Source: Jatrophihabitans_A lederbergiae
GTDB lineage: Bacteria > Actinomycetota > Actinomycetes > Mycobacteriales > Jatrophihabitantaceae
DNA: 64,000 nucleotides
NCBI RefSeq assembly: GCF_031845305.1
Contig: NZ_JAVREH010000005.1
Coordinates: forward strand, 124,001-188,000
Reading direction: 5' to 3'
Part shown: one piece after another, positions 8,966 through 18,855 of the stretch
How positions within the stretch are numbered: the stretch's first letter is position 1
How the letters are laid out: every line of letters starts with the position of its first letter
The notes under the pieces: model-generated
Databases searched by the model: none
What the model was told of the DNA's origin: nothing
Seen by the model: the letters and a program-made list of their open reading frames with translations, nothing else
Position numbers and translations under genes: made by a program

Positions 8966-8969
<4 letters not shown>
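8376..8969 (-). CDS. folE: GTP cyclohydrolase I
   Basis: Opens the folate pathway by converting GTP to 7,8-dihydroneopterin triphosphate. The 197-residue protein contains the zinc-site sequence STCEHHLVPW and EHLCMAMRGVRKPGA, plus GYVPGTDGRITGLSKLARL. The only start that joins the operon is a TTG at 8969 overlapping the ftsH stop (TTGA); this is unusual but fits the overlap pattern of the whole cluster. No good ribosome site is visible, suggesting translational coupling to ftsH. Confidence 0.95.
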
Positions 8970-11315
<2,346 letters not shown>

Positions 11316-11326
<11 letters not shown>

Positions 11327-11351
11327 AGGGCGTCCGCTCGGCGAGAAACAC
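11316..11351 (-). CDS. Candidate 11-residue leader peptide overlapping the ftsH start
   Basis: A GTG at 11351 is preceded at 9 nt by a consensus AGGAGG ribosome site and opens an 11-codon ORF (MFLAERTPYGS) whose TAA lies 11 nt inside ftsH in another frame. The ftsH ATG itself has only a weak ribosome site, so this mini-ORF could load ribosomes for ftsH by termination-reinitiation. The alternative is that the strong site simply serves ftsH from 34 nt away or is coincidental. No homologue is known to me. Confidence 0.35.
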
Positions 11352-11590
11352 CGGGCGTTTCCTCCTGATCAGTGCCGGTAAAGACGGCTTGGGACGGTAC
11401 CCACGGGTGAAACTGGCCCGCATCTGTCGAACGCTGCGCAACACCAGCGAGTTCCTGCCGTCCAGGATATGTGAGATTCTCGCCAGCCGGTTGCCAGGGC
11501 GTTCGCGGCAACCGCCTATGGCCCCGTCTGCGCGAATCGACCTGCCGTGAGGCCGCCATGGCGACCGGTGGGCATGTCAATCCAAAGCGG
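11352..11590. other. Intergenic region upstream of ftsH
   Basis: The hpt-ftsH gap is about 309 bp. Apart from the AGGAGG site and the duplicated hpt end at 11591-11650, I see no conserved gene. A TATCCT hexamer near 11468-11473 on the minus strand is a possible -10 element for ftsH but lacks a clear -35 box. The 90-codon frame crossing it has no recognisable features. Confidence 0.4.
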
Positions 11591-11650
11591 CGGAGCGGCT
11601 AACCGCCGTAGACCATCACACTGTCTCCGGAGCGGCTAACCGCCGTAGAC
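11591..11650 (-). repeat. Duplicated 23-bp segment spanning the hpt stop codon
   Basis: A 23-bp segment containing the last hpt codons and the TAG (11628-11650) is repeated exactly 37 bp downstream (11591-11613). Each copy contains a small inverted repeat GCGG-TTAG-CCGC. The downstream copy is non-coding, so the pair looks like a tandem duplication of the gene end. Confidence 0.9.
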
Positions 11651-12184
11651 GGAGGGCCGGAGGCGTCCGATGTAGGGCAGGTCGCGATACCGCTCCGCAT
11701 AGTCCAGCCCGTACCCGACGACGAACTCGTTGGGAATGTCGAAGCCGACGTACTTCACCGGCACCTGGACCTTGATCGCGTCGGGCTTGCGCAGCAGCGC
11801 CACCACCTCGACGGACGCCGGATTGCGGGCCTGCAGGTTCTTCAGCAGCCACGACAGCGTCAGCCCGGAGTCGATGATGTCCTCGACGATCAGGATGTCC
11901 AGACCGGTCACGTCCCGGTCCAGGTCCTTCAGAATCCGCACCACCCCGGACGAGGTCGTGTTGGAACCGTAGGAGCTGCACGCCATGAACTCCATGGTGG
12001 ACGGACGCGACAGCTCACGCGCCAGGTCCGACATGAACATGACCGCGCCCTTGAGCACGCCGACCAGCAGCGGTTCGCGGTCGGCGTAATCGGCGTCGAT
12101 CCGCGCGGCCAGCTCGGTGATCTTGCTCTGGATCTCTTCGGTTGAGACCACGGTGGCCTCGATGTCGTCGTCCAGGACGGACAC
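11636..12184 (-). CDS. hpt: Hypoxanthine phosphoribosyltransferase
   Basis: Purine salvage enzyme joining hypoxanthine or guanine to PRPP. The 182-residue protein has the PRPP loop VEDIIDSGLTL (100-110), FMACSSYG and VPVKYVGFDIPNEFVVGYGLDYAE near the C-terminus, all family hallmarks. It starts at a GTG 2 bp after the tilS stop. The tilS-hpt-ftsH order is conserved widely in bacteria. Its terminal codons are part of a stop-spanning duplication. Confidence 0.96.
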   Translation of the reverse strand: MSVLDDDIEATVVSTEEIQSKITELAARIDADYADREPLLVGVLKGAVMFMSDLARELSRPSTMEFMACSSYGSNTTSSGVVRILKDLDRDVTGLDILIVEDIIDSGLTLSWLLKNLQARNPASVEVVALLRKPDAIKVQVPVKYVGFDIPNEFVVGYGLDYAERYRDLPYIGRLRPSVYGG

Positions 12185-12186
12185 GC

Positions 12187-13176
12187 TTACTCCCAGTTGG
12201 CATCGTTGTCTGCTGGCGAAATGAGGTTCAGAGTGCCAGACGCTCGAATCGCTCGATAACCGCCCGGCAGATCGATCGCCGCCTGGCCGTGCCAGTTCCG
12301 GATCAGCCGCCGGAGCTCGCGCACGTGCGCCGCCGTGAGCGCGCCCGTGCCACCCCGCTCGGCCCAGGACTTCAGGACCCGGCCGAGGATGGCGTCCGGC
12401 TGGGTGTGCAACGCATCGACTGCCAGCCCACCGGTCGAGTCCGCGTCCGTCCGGGCTGCGACCAGAGCCCGCTCGGCCAACTCATCCAGGGCGTCCTGGT
12501 CGTCCCGCAGCTGCTCGGCGGTACGCGCGAGGGCCTCGACAACGCCGCCGGCGAGCACGTCCTCGAGCAGCGGCAGCACCTCGCGGCGCAGCCGGACCCG
12601 GCCGTAACGGGGATCGGAATTGTACGGGTCGTGCCACCACGGCAGGTCCAGCGCCTCGCAGGCCGCCTCCGTCTGGTGCCGGCGCAGGTTCAGCAGCGGA
12701 CGCAGGTAACCGCCAGACACCGGGCGCATGCCGGCGATGGACCGGGGTCCCGACCCCCGCCCGAGCCCCAGCAGCACGGTCTCGGCCTGGTCGTCGGCGG
12801 TGTGACCGAGCAGGACGAGGTTCGCGGGCACGAACCGGTCCAGGACCCGATAGCGAGCGGTACGCGCGGCAGCCTCGGGGCCACCACCGGGCTCGACCCG
12901 GACCGATTCGGCCAGCACCGGGTCGAGCCCCAGTTCCCGGCCCAGTGCGAGCACGCGGGCCGCCTGCTCGCCCGAGCCCGGCTGCAGGTTGTGGTCCACG
13001 GTCACCAGCCCCGCCGGACGGCCCGAACCGGCCACCTCGAACGCCAGTGCGGCGGCCAGGGCAACCGAGTCCGCCCCGCCGGAGCAGGCCACCAGCGCCG
13101 GTCGGCCGGCCGGAAACCCGGCGAGGGCGCGCCGCACCGCCAGCCGGACGTCGGCCACCGCCGGATGCGGGCCCAT
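12187..13176 (-). CDS. tilS: tRNA(Ile)-lysidine synthase
   Basis: Modifies C34 of tRNA-Ile(CAU) to lysidine, changing its codon and amino-acid identity. The 329-residue protein starts at the ATG at 13176 and has the PP-loop VACSGGADSVAL (29-40), VDHNLQPGS, LLGHTADDQAETVLL and a GMRP near the end of the catalytic domain. The long frame extending upstream is noise, since the neighbouring protease occupies that sequence. It lies 2 bp after the protease stop. Confidence 0.95.
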   Translation of the reverse strand: MGPHPAVADVRLAVRRALAGFPAGRPALVACSGGADSVALAAALAFEVAGSGRPAGLVTVDHNLQPGSGEQAARVLALGRELGLDPVLAESVRVEPGGGPEAAARTARYRVLDRFVPANLVLLGHTADDQAETVLLGLGRGSGPRSIAGMRPVSGGYLRPLLNLRRHQTEAACEALDLPWWHDPYNSDPRYGRVRLRREVLPLLEDVLAGGVVEALARTAEQLRDDQDALDELAERALVAARTDADSTGGLAVDALHTQPDAILGRVLKSWAERGGTGALTAAHVRELRRLIRNWHGQAAIDLPGGYRAIRASGTLNLISPADNDANWE

Positions 13177-13178
13177 GC

Positions 13179-14225
13179 TCAGCCGTGCACGCGCTGCACC
13201 CAGTCGGCGGGCGCGGTGATTTCGGCCTTGGTCGGCAGGGTGCTCGGCGACGTCCACACTGCGTTGAAGCCGTCCACGCCGACCTTGTCGACGACCTGCC
13301 GGACGAACTGGGACCCCTGGGTGTACTGCCGGGTCTTGGCGTCCATGCCGAGCAGCGTCCGCAGCAGCCGGTCGAGGGGGTTGCCGCCGCGCTTGCGACG
13401 GGCCGCGAACTTCCGCTCGATGTCGGGCTGGGACGGGATGACGTTCGGCGGGACGGCGTTCATCACGTACTCGGCATGGCCCTCGACCAGCGACATGAAC
13501 CCGGTCACCCGATCCATCACGGTCCGGGCCTCGGGAGAGGTGATCGCCGCGATCAGCCCGGTTCCGTCGCCGTCGCCGCGCACGGTCCTGGCCAGCTCGC
13601 CGAGCGCGCCCTTGAGGCGGTCCCGGAGCGCGTCCGGGTCCAGGTCCATGGCGTCGGTCAGCGCCGCCACCTCGTCCAGCATGTGCTGGCGCAGCCACGG
13701 CACCGCGGTGAACTGCACCCGGTGGGTGACCTCGTGCAGGCACACCCAGAGCCGGAAGTCGGCGGGATCGACCCGCAGCGCGCGCTCCACGGCAACGATA
13801 TTGGGAGCGACCAGCAGCAGTTGGCCCTTCTCCACGGAGAAGAACTCGTACTGGCCGAGCACCTTGCCGGAGAGGAAGGCCAGCACGGCTCCGGCCTGCG
13901 CGCCGGTGACGCGGCCCCCGATCGCCGCCGTGAGCTTGCCGGGCGGACGGCTGGCGATGAGCTTCTCCGACAGCGGGTCCATCACGGTCGCCATGCTGGC
14001 GGTGTTGGCCACCAGCCAGCCCGGCCGGTCCACGACCACCGTGCTCGCGGTGACGGCGGGCTCGGTGAGCCTGGTGAGCTCGGCCACCTGCGCGGCGGCC
14101 CGGTCGGTGGCCTGCCGGAGCTCGGCGACCGTCGCCTGTGCCTCGGCCGGCGTCACGGCCGGCGGGGCCGGGGCGAGCGTCCGGGCGGTGCGTTCGGCAA
14201 CGGACCAATCGATCAGGGACGTCAT
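13179..14225 (-). CDS. Zinc-dependent metalloprotease, DUF2342 family
   Basis: An actinobacteria-specific putative zinc hydrolase of about 350 residues, here 348. The core helix carries LHEVTHRVQF with HEVTH at 164-168, and a downstream EGHAEYVMN probably completes the metal site. Biological substrate is unknown; it normally lies between dacB and tilS, as here. I placed the start at ATG 14225 because a TAGCGT -10 lies 7 nt upstream; a GTG at 14234 is the alternative. There is no signal peptide, so it is probably cytoplasmic. Confidence 0.9.
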   Translation of the reverse strand: MTSLIDWSVAERTARTLAPAPPAVTPAEAQATVAELRQATDRAAAQVAELTRLTEPAVTASTVVVDRPGWLVANTASMATVMDPLSEKLIASRPPGKLTAAIGGRVTGAQAGAVLAFLSGKVLGQYEFFSVEKGQLLLVAPNIVAVERALRVDPADFRLWVCLHEVTHRVQFTAVPWLRQHMLDEVAALTDAMDLDPDALRDRLKGALGELARTVRGDGDGTGLIAAITSPEARTVMDRVTGFMSLVEGHAEYVMNAVPPNVIPSQPDIERKFAARRKRGGNPLDRLLRTLLGMDAKTRQYTQGSQFVRQVVDKVGVDGFNAVWTSPSTLPTKAEITAPADWVQRVHG

Positions 14226-14232
14226 ATCTCTC

Positions 14233-14238
14233 ACGCTA
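14233..14238 (-). promoter_or_regulatory. -10 element (TAGCGT) for the Zn-protease
   Basis: TAGCGT ends 7 nt before the ATG at 14225, consistent with a leaderless transcript that would also read tilS, hpt and possibly ftsH. Confidence 0.5.
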
Positions 14239-14259
14239 CCGGGGCGGGGCGAGCGGGCG

Positions 14260-15672
14260 TCAGCGGCAACCGCAGCGGACCAGCGCCGCGGTCAGCCCGT
14301 CGATGGCCGCCCTGGTGGCGCCCTCGCTCGGAGCCCGGTCGGCGACGAAGGCGAACACCAGCAGCCGGCCGTCGGCATCGGTGGCCACGCCGGCCAGCGA
14401 CGAGACACCGGTGAGGCTGCCGGTCTTGGCCCGCACGAACCCGTCGGCGACGGCGGACGAACCGGTGAACCGGTCTTCCTCGGTGAGCGTTCCGTCCCAT
14501 CCGGCGACCGGCAGGCCGCTCAGCAGCGGGCCGAGCCGTGGCTTCGCCGGATCGACGGCGGCGAGCAGGGCCTGGGTGAGCGCGGAGGCCGGCAACCGGT
14601 CCGCGGTGGACAGGCCGCTGCCATCCCGCATCCCATCGCCGGCGGTGACGCCGAGCGGCCGGAGGGACGCGCTGACGGCCGCCGCGGCGCCGGCGAACGT
14701 CACGGGCTGGTGGGCGGCAATCGCCACCTGCCGCGCGAGCACCTCGGCGATGACGTTGTCGGAGTTGCGCAGCATCTGCTCGACGAGCTCACCGACCGGG
14801 GCTGAGCGGACCTCGGCCAGCACCTTCGCACCGGCCGGCGCGCCACCGCGGCTGACGTCCGCGCCGCCGAGAGCGGCCGCGAGGGCGTTACCGGCGGCCA
14901 GGTCGGGAGCCCCCGAGCGGGTGCCGGCCCCCGGCCTGTCCCGGCCGGCGTCCACCATCAGCGCGGTGATCGCGCTGGCGTACTCGGACGGGGCGTCCTC
15001 CGGCTCCCAGCTCGGCGCAGTGGAGGCGCCGGTGAACAGGGAGCCGTCGACCAGGACCCGGGTGACCCGAGTGGATCCGAGCGCGGCCCGGACCTTCGCC
15101 GCGAGGTCGGAGATCCGGGCGGCTTGCGGGTACTCGGTCGGCTGGCCGGCCACCGCGGCGGACAGGGTCGGGTCGCCGCCGCCGACAAGCACCACCTCGC
15201 CGGGCGCGCTGCCTGCCAGCACCCGGGTGGCGAACCGGTCGGTCGCGTTGCGTGCGGTGAGGACGGCCGCGGCGGTCAACAGCTTGGCGGTGGACGCCGG
15301 GGCGATGACATCGTCCGGGCGCCGGCCGAAGAGCGAGGCGCCGGTGCGCGCGTCATACACCTGTGCCGAGACCGACGGTCCGAGGTCTGTACTGGTCAGC
15401 TTCTTCGCGAGCGCCGCGGCGACGCCGGCCGCGGTGGGCGCGGGCGCTCCCGGGTCGGCGGACGGGGCTGCCGGTGCGGTGCGGGCGCCCGCCAGAGCGC
15501 TGGCGATGGCGGCGGGCGCCACCGTCTCGGCGGGGATGGCCAGCGGCGTGAACCCGCGGTTTGCCAGGTATTGCCGACCTCCACCGACGCCCAGATAGGC
15601 CAGCACAGCGAGTACCACGGCCAGCATGACCAGCAGCACAACGCTCAGCCGCTTGGTACCGGGTGCCGTCAC
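14260..15672 (-). CDS. dacB: D-alanyl-D-alanine carboxypeptidase/endopeptidase (PBP4 family)
   Basis: Penicillin-binding protein trimming peptidoglycan side chains outside the membrane. The 470-residue protein has an N-terminal hydrophobic segment (10-30, signal anchor), an Ala/Pro-rich linker to about 85, and the peptidase S13 motifs PASTAK (Ser127, Lys130), NSDN and AKTGSLTG. Start is a GTG at 15672 with a TATTGT -10 element 8 nt upstream. It is divergent from ppa. Dd-carboxypeptidase versus endopeptidase preference cannot be told from sequence. Confidence 0.94.
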   Translation of the reverse strand: MTAPGTKRLSVVLLVMLAVVLAVLAYLGVGGGRQYLANRGFTPLAIPAETVAPAAIASALAGARTAPAAPSADPGAPAPTAAGVAAALAKKLTSTDLGPSVSAQVYDARTGASLFGRRPDDVIAPASTAKLLTAAAVLTARNATDRFATRVLAGSAPGEVVLVGGGDPTLSAAVAGQPTEYPQAARISDLAAKVRAALGSTRVTRVLVDGSLFTGASTAPSWEPEDAPSEYASAITALMVDAGRDRPGAGTRSGAPDLAAGNALAAALGGADVSRGGAPAGAKVLAEVRSAPVGELVEQMLRNSDNVIAEVLARQVAIAAHQPVTFAGAAAAVSASLRPLGVTAGDGMRDGSGLSTADRLPASALTQALLAAVDPAKPRLGPLLSGLPVAGWDGTLTEEDRFTGSSAVADGFVRAKTGSLTGVSSLAGVATDADGRLLVFAFVADRAPSEGATRAAIDGLTAALVRCGCR

Positions 15673-15680
15673 GGTAGGTC

Positions 15681-15686
15681 ACAATA
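15681..15686 (-). promoter_or_regulatory. -10 element (TATTGT) for dacB
   Basis: TATTGT lies 8 nt before the dacB GTG in the 76-bp divergent dacB/ppa region. A CCGCG-TTC-CGCGG inverted repeat at 15699-15711 lies between the two genes. Confidence 0.45.
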
Positions 15687-15748
15687 ATCGTAAGAGCCCC
15701 GCGTTCCGCGGAATGGGCACCCGAGCGAGTACCGCGAGAGGAGCTCCC

Positions 15749-16255
15749 ATGCTGGAGTTCGACGTCCTGATCGAGATCCCCAAGGGCAGCCGCAACAAGT
15801 ACGAGGTCGATCACGAGAGCGGTCGGATCCGGCTGGACCGGACCCTGTTTACCTCGACCCAGTACCCGGCCGACTACGGCTACATCGAGAACACCCTCGG
15901 CGAGGACGGCGACCCGCTCGACGCGCTGGTGCTGCTGCAGGGCGACCCGCTCTTTCCCGGCGTCCTGGTGATGTGCCGCGCGATCGGGATGTTCCGGATG
16001 ACGGATGAGAAGGGCGGCGATGACAAGGTGCTGTGCGTGCCGGCCAACGACCCCCGCCTGGAGCATCTGCGCGACATCCACAACGTCCCGGAGTTCGACC
16101 GGCTCGAGATCCAGCACTTCTTCGAGGTCTACAAGGATCTCGAGCCCGGCAAGAGCGTCGAGGGGGCGTCCTGGGTGGGGCGCGCCGCGGCCGAGGCCGA
16201 GATCGAGGTCAGTCGGCGGCGGCTCGCCGACAGCGGCGAGGTCATCGTCCAGTAG
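15749..16255 (+). CDS. ppa: Inorganic pyrophosphatase
   Basis: Hydrolyses pyrophosphate to phosphate and so pulls biosynthetic reactions forward. The 168-residue family I enzyme has EIPKGSRNKYEVD, the tandem Asp motif DGDPLDALVL (53-62) and YGYIENTL. GAGAGGAG 5 nt before the ATG at 15749 fixes the start. It is the only plus-strand gene in the first 18 kb and converges on the MFS gene. Confidence 0.97.
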   Translation: MLEFDVLIEIPKGSRNKYEVDHESGRIRLDRTLFTSTQYPADYGYIENTLGEDGDPLDALVLLQGDPLFPGVLVMCRAIGMFRMTDEKGGDDKVLCVPANDPRLEHLRDIHNVPEFDRLEIQHFFEVYKDLEPGKSVEGASWVGRAAAEAEIEVSRRRLADSGEVIVQ

Positions 16256-16275
16256 CCGTTGGCTTACCGAACACA

Positions 16276-16312
16276 ACAGGGCCCGCCCACCATTTCGGTG
16301 AACAGGCCCTGT
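16276..16312 (+). terminator. Hairpin after ppa
   Basis: ACAGGGCC and GGCCCTGT form an 8-bp perfect stem around a 21-nt loop, 20 bp after the ppa stop. There is no long T tract. It could also act on the opposite strand. Confidence 0.55.
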
Positions 16313-16333
16313 CTCTGTTCGCATGCGCTGGCT

Positions 16334-16351
16334 GACTGGGAAGAGCCAGTC
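16334..16351 (-). terminator. Small hairpin after the MFS gene
   Basis: GACTGG-GAAGAG-CCAGTC forms a 6-bp stem with a 6-nt loop, 9 bp past the stop of the minus-strand MFS gene. It is weaker than the ppa hairpin. Confidence 0.4.
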
Positions 16352-16359
16352 GGAGAGAG

Positions 16360-18057
16360 CTAGACGGACGCGCCCTGCGACGGAGCCGCACCGACCTCGC
16401 CCATGGCGCGCTCGGCGGCCAGCCGCTCGGCAGCCTGAGCCTCGAGGCCGGACTCCGTCCGCAGCTTCACCTCTTTGAGGAAGAAGCTCAGGATGAACGC
16501 CGGGATGACCACGATCGCGGCCACCAGGAACACCCGGTCCATGGCGCTGGCGAAGCCGGCCAGGAAGGGGTCCCGCAGGATGCTGGCACCGTGCTGCAGG
16601 AAGCTGGTGTCGTTGAGCTGGCTGGTCGAGCCGCCCCGCATGGCCTGCAACGCCTTTGCGATCACGCCGTTGGCGGGGTTCCGAAGTGCCGACTGGAACT
16701 CCGGCGTGGCGGCAGCGGCCTGCACGTTGGCGCCGATCTTGGTAGCCGATCCGGAGAAGAAGATCGTCAGGAACACCGCGGTGCCGAAGGTGCCGCCCAT
16801 GGACCGGAAGAACGTTGCCGACGCGGTGGCGACACCCATCTGCGACGCCGGGACGGAGTTCTGGGTAGCCAGTACCAGGGTCTGCATGCAGCAGCCCAGG
16901 CCGGTGCCGACGAAGAACATCAGCGGCGCGAGCTCGGTGTAGCTGGTGGTGTAGCTGATCCGGGACAGGCCGAACAGCGCGAGGACCAGCACGCCGGTTC
17001 CCACGATCGGGAAGATCTTGTAGCGGCCGGTCTTCGAGGTGTAGATACCGCTGCTCATCGCGACCGTCATCAGGCCGAGCATGAGCGGCAGCAGCGACAG
17101 GCCTGACTTCGTCGGGCTGAAGCCCTTCACGATCTGCATGTACAGCGGCAGGCAGATGATGCCGCCGAACATGCCCATGCCGATGATGAAGTTCATCAGG
17201 GACGCGACGCTGAAGACCGGCGAGTTGAACATCTTCAGCGGCAGGATGGCCTCGTCGCCGACCTTGCGCTCGATCGCCACGAAGGCGCCGATCAGCAGCG
17301 CGCCGACGACGAAGCAGAGCAGCGCCTTGCTCGAACCCCAGCCCCACGAGCGGCCCTGCTCGGCGACCAGCAGCAGCGACGTCACACCGAGGACGAGGGT
17401 GACCGCGCCCAGGTAGTCGACCTTGTGCTCCTTGCGGACGTGCGGGATGTTCAGGAAGCGGCTGACCACGGCTAGCGCGACGATGCCGATGGGCAGGTTC
17501 ACATAGAAGACCCAGCGCCAGCCGTCGAAGCCGAGCAGCCGGTCCTGGCCGGCCAGCAGGCCACCGAGGACGGGGCCCGCCACGGATGAGAGGCCGAAGA
17601 CCGCCATGAAGTAGCCCTGGTACTTGGCTCGCTCGCGCGGCGGGACGATGTCGCCGACGATCGCGAAGGCCAGCGCCATCAGGCCACCGGCGCCCAGGCC
17701 CTGGATCGCGCGGAACGCTGCGAGCTCTTCCATGGAGTTCGACATGCCGCTGAGCACGGAGCCGACCAGGAAGATCGAGATCGCGAAGAGGTAGAACTTC
17801 TTGCGGCCGTACATGTCGCTCAACTTGCCGTAGAGCGGGGTCGAGACGGTGCTCGTCACCAGGTAGGCCGTGGTGGCCCAGGCTTGGTTCGTCTGGCCGT
17901 TGAGCTTGTCCGCGATGGTTCGCATGGCCGCGGACACGATCGTCTGGTCGAGGGCGGCGAGGAACATGCCCAAGAGCAGGCCGGACAGGATGAGCATGAT
18001 CTGGTTGTGCGACAGCCGGCCCGATTCATCGGGCGCTGTGCGGATGGGTTCAGCCAT
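16360..18057 (-). CDS. DHA2-family MFS multidrug transporter (14 TMS)
   Basis: Proton-driven drug efflux protein of the EmrB/QacA type. The 565 residues have about 14 hydrophobic spans, with the DHA motif LDQTIVSAA at ~36-44, motif A GKLSDMYGRKK near 76-86, and AVFGLSSVAGPVLGG (motif C, antiporter signature). The C-terminus is a charged Ala/Glu-rich tail. It overlaps the upstream marR gene by 8 bp, so the two form an operon and MarR probably represses its own efflux pump. The drug spectrum cannot be predicted. Confidence 0.92.
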   Translation of the reverse strand: MAEPIRTAPDESGRLSHNQIMLILSGLLLGMFLAALDQTIVSAAMRTIADKLNGQTNQAWATTAYLVTSTVSTPLYGKLSDMYGRKKFYLFAISIFLVGSVLSGMSNSMEELAAFRAIQGLGAGGLMALAFAIVGDIVPPRERAKYQGYFMAVFGLSSVAGPVLGGLLAGQDRLLGFDGWRWVFYVNLPIGIVALAVVSRFLNIPHVRKEHKVDYLGAVTLVLGVTSLLLVAEQGRSWGWGSSKALLCFVVGALLIGAFVAIERKVGDEAILPLKMFNSPVFSVASLMNFIIGMGMFGGIICLPLYMQIVKGFSPTKSGLSLLPLMLGLMTVAMSSGIYTSKTGRYKIFPIVGTGVLVLALFGLSRISYTTSYTELAPLMFFVGTGLGCCMQTLVLATQNSVPASQMGVATASATFFRSMGGTFGTAVFLTIFFSGSATKIGANVQAAAATPEFQSALRNPANGVIAKALQAMRGGSTSQLNDTSFLQHGASILRDPFLAGFASAMDRVFLVAAIVVIPAFILSFFLKEVKLRTESGLEAQAAERLAAERAMGEVGAAPSQGASV

Positions 18058-18598
18058 GGTTGAGTTCCTGCTCCAGTTCTAGTGCGTTCTGTTCGCCGTA
18101 CTTCTCGGTCGCCTGGTTCAACATGCCCAGCAACCGGCCGAAGTCGGCAATGTCTTGTTCGGGCCAGTCGCCCAACAGCCGTTCCATGCGCTTACGGCGT
18201 CCGCTGGAGAGGCGGCCCATCAGGTCCCGGCCGGCCTCGGTGGTCTGCAGCACGATCGCCCGGCGGTCGTCCGGGTCCGGCTCGCGGGAGAGCAGACCGG
18301 CCCTTTCGAGGTCCGCGACCTGGCGGGACACGGTGGACGGATCGAAGCCGGTGTACTCGGCGACGGTGGTCAGCCGGGACGGGCCGCAGTACGCGAGCGT
18401 GCCGAGGACCATCAGCGCCATCCGGTCCAGCCGGTTCCCGTTGACCTGGTGCTTGTAGCGGGTCAGGTTCATCATCAGGATGCCGAACTCCCGCTCGACG
18501 TGCGCGATCGGTTCCAGCAGTTCCTGACCGGCCAAGGCGCCGTTTTCCACGCACGCCCGCGTCTCCACCGCTTCGGGAGAGTTAGATGTTTGCTTCAC
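18050..18598 (-). CDS. MarR-family transcriptional regulator
   Basis: A 182-residue winged-helix regulator. The DNA-binding part includes GPSRLTTVAEYTGFDPSTVSRQVADLERAGLL followed by the wing EPDPDDRRAIVLQTTEAG, typical of MarR. It starts at a GTG at 18598 that sits inside an 8-9-8 bp inverted repeat, next to a good promoter, which predicts autorepression. It overlaps and probably controls the downstream DHA2 efflux gene. Confidence 0.93.
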   Translation of the reverse strand: MKQTSNSPEAVETRACVENGALAGQELLEPIAHVEREFGILMMNLTRYKHQVNGNRLDRMALMVLGTLAYCGPSRLTTVAEYTGFDPSTVSRQVADLERAGLLSREPDPDDRRAIVLQTTEAGRDLMGRLSSGRRKRMERLLGDWPEQDIADFGRLLGMLNQATEKYGEQNALELEQELNHG

Positions 18599-18606
18599 AC
18601 ATCTAA
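18582..18606 (-). promoter_or_regulatory. Putative MarR operator (inverted repeat over the marR start)
   Basis: TTAGATGT and ACATCTAA form a perfect 8-bp inverted repeat with a 9-bp spacer. The GTG start codon lies in the spacer, and the repeat touches the -10 box. MarR proteins usually bind such palindromes near their own promoters. Confidence 0.7.
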
Positions 18607-18633
18607 ACTACCTGCTTCACGCAACCAAATCAA
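18605..18633 (-). promoter_or_regulatory. marR-MFS promoter
   Basis: A -35 TTGATT and a -10 TAGTTT are separated by 17 bp, and the GTG lies 6 nt after the -10 box. This predicts a leaderless transcript starting inside the palindromic operator. Confidence 0.65.
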
Positions 18634-18855
18634 ACCGAGGCCGGTTGCGACGTTGCCCGGAGTGAGAGCGCCGAGGTGCCTGCTGCACTGGATCCTCTGC
18701 CGAACGCATTGACCTTCTGGCCGATCAGGTGGACGCTGTGAATCGCCGGCCCGCCTGACATCGGAGCTGCTGTCACCGTCAACCGTTGCAGCGTCTCCGC
18801 CTCGAAGGCGATCCGCGACCTCCCGCCCAGTGGTGCGTATCAGAGGAGGACGTCG

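Noticed and set aside
15353..17347. A 664-codon minus-strand frame crossing dacB, ppa and the MFS gene
   Set aside because: It spans three real genes in other frames, including the antisense of ppa, and shows no domain.
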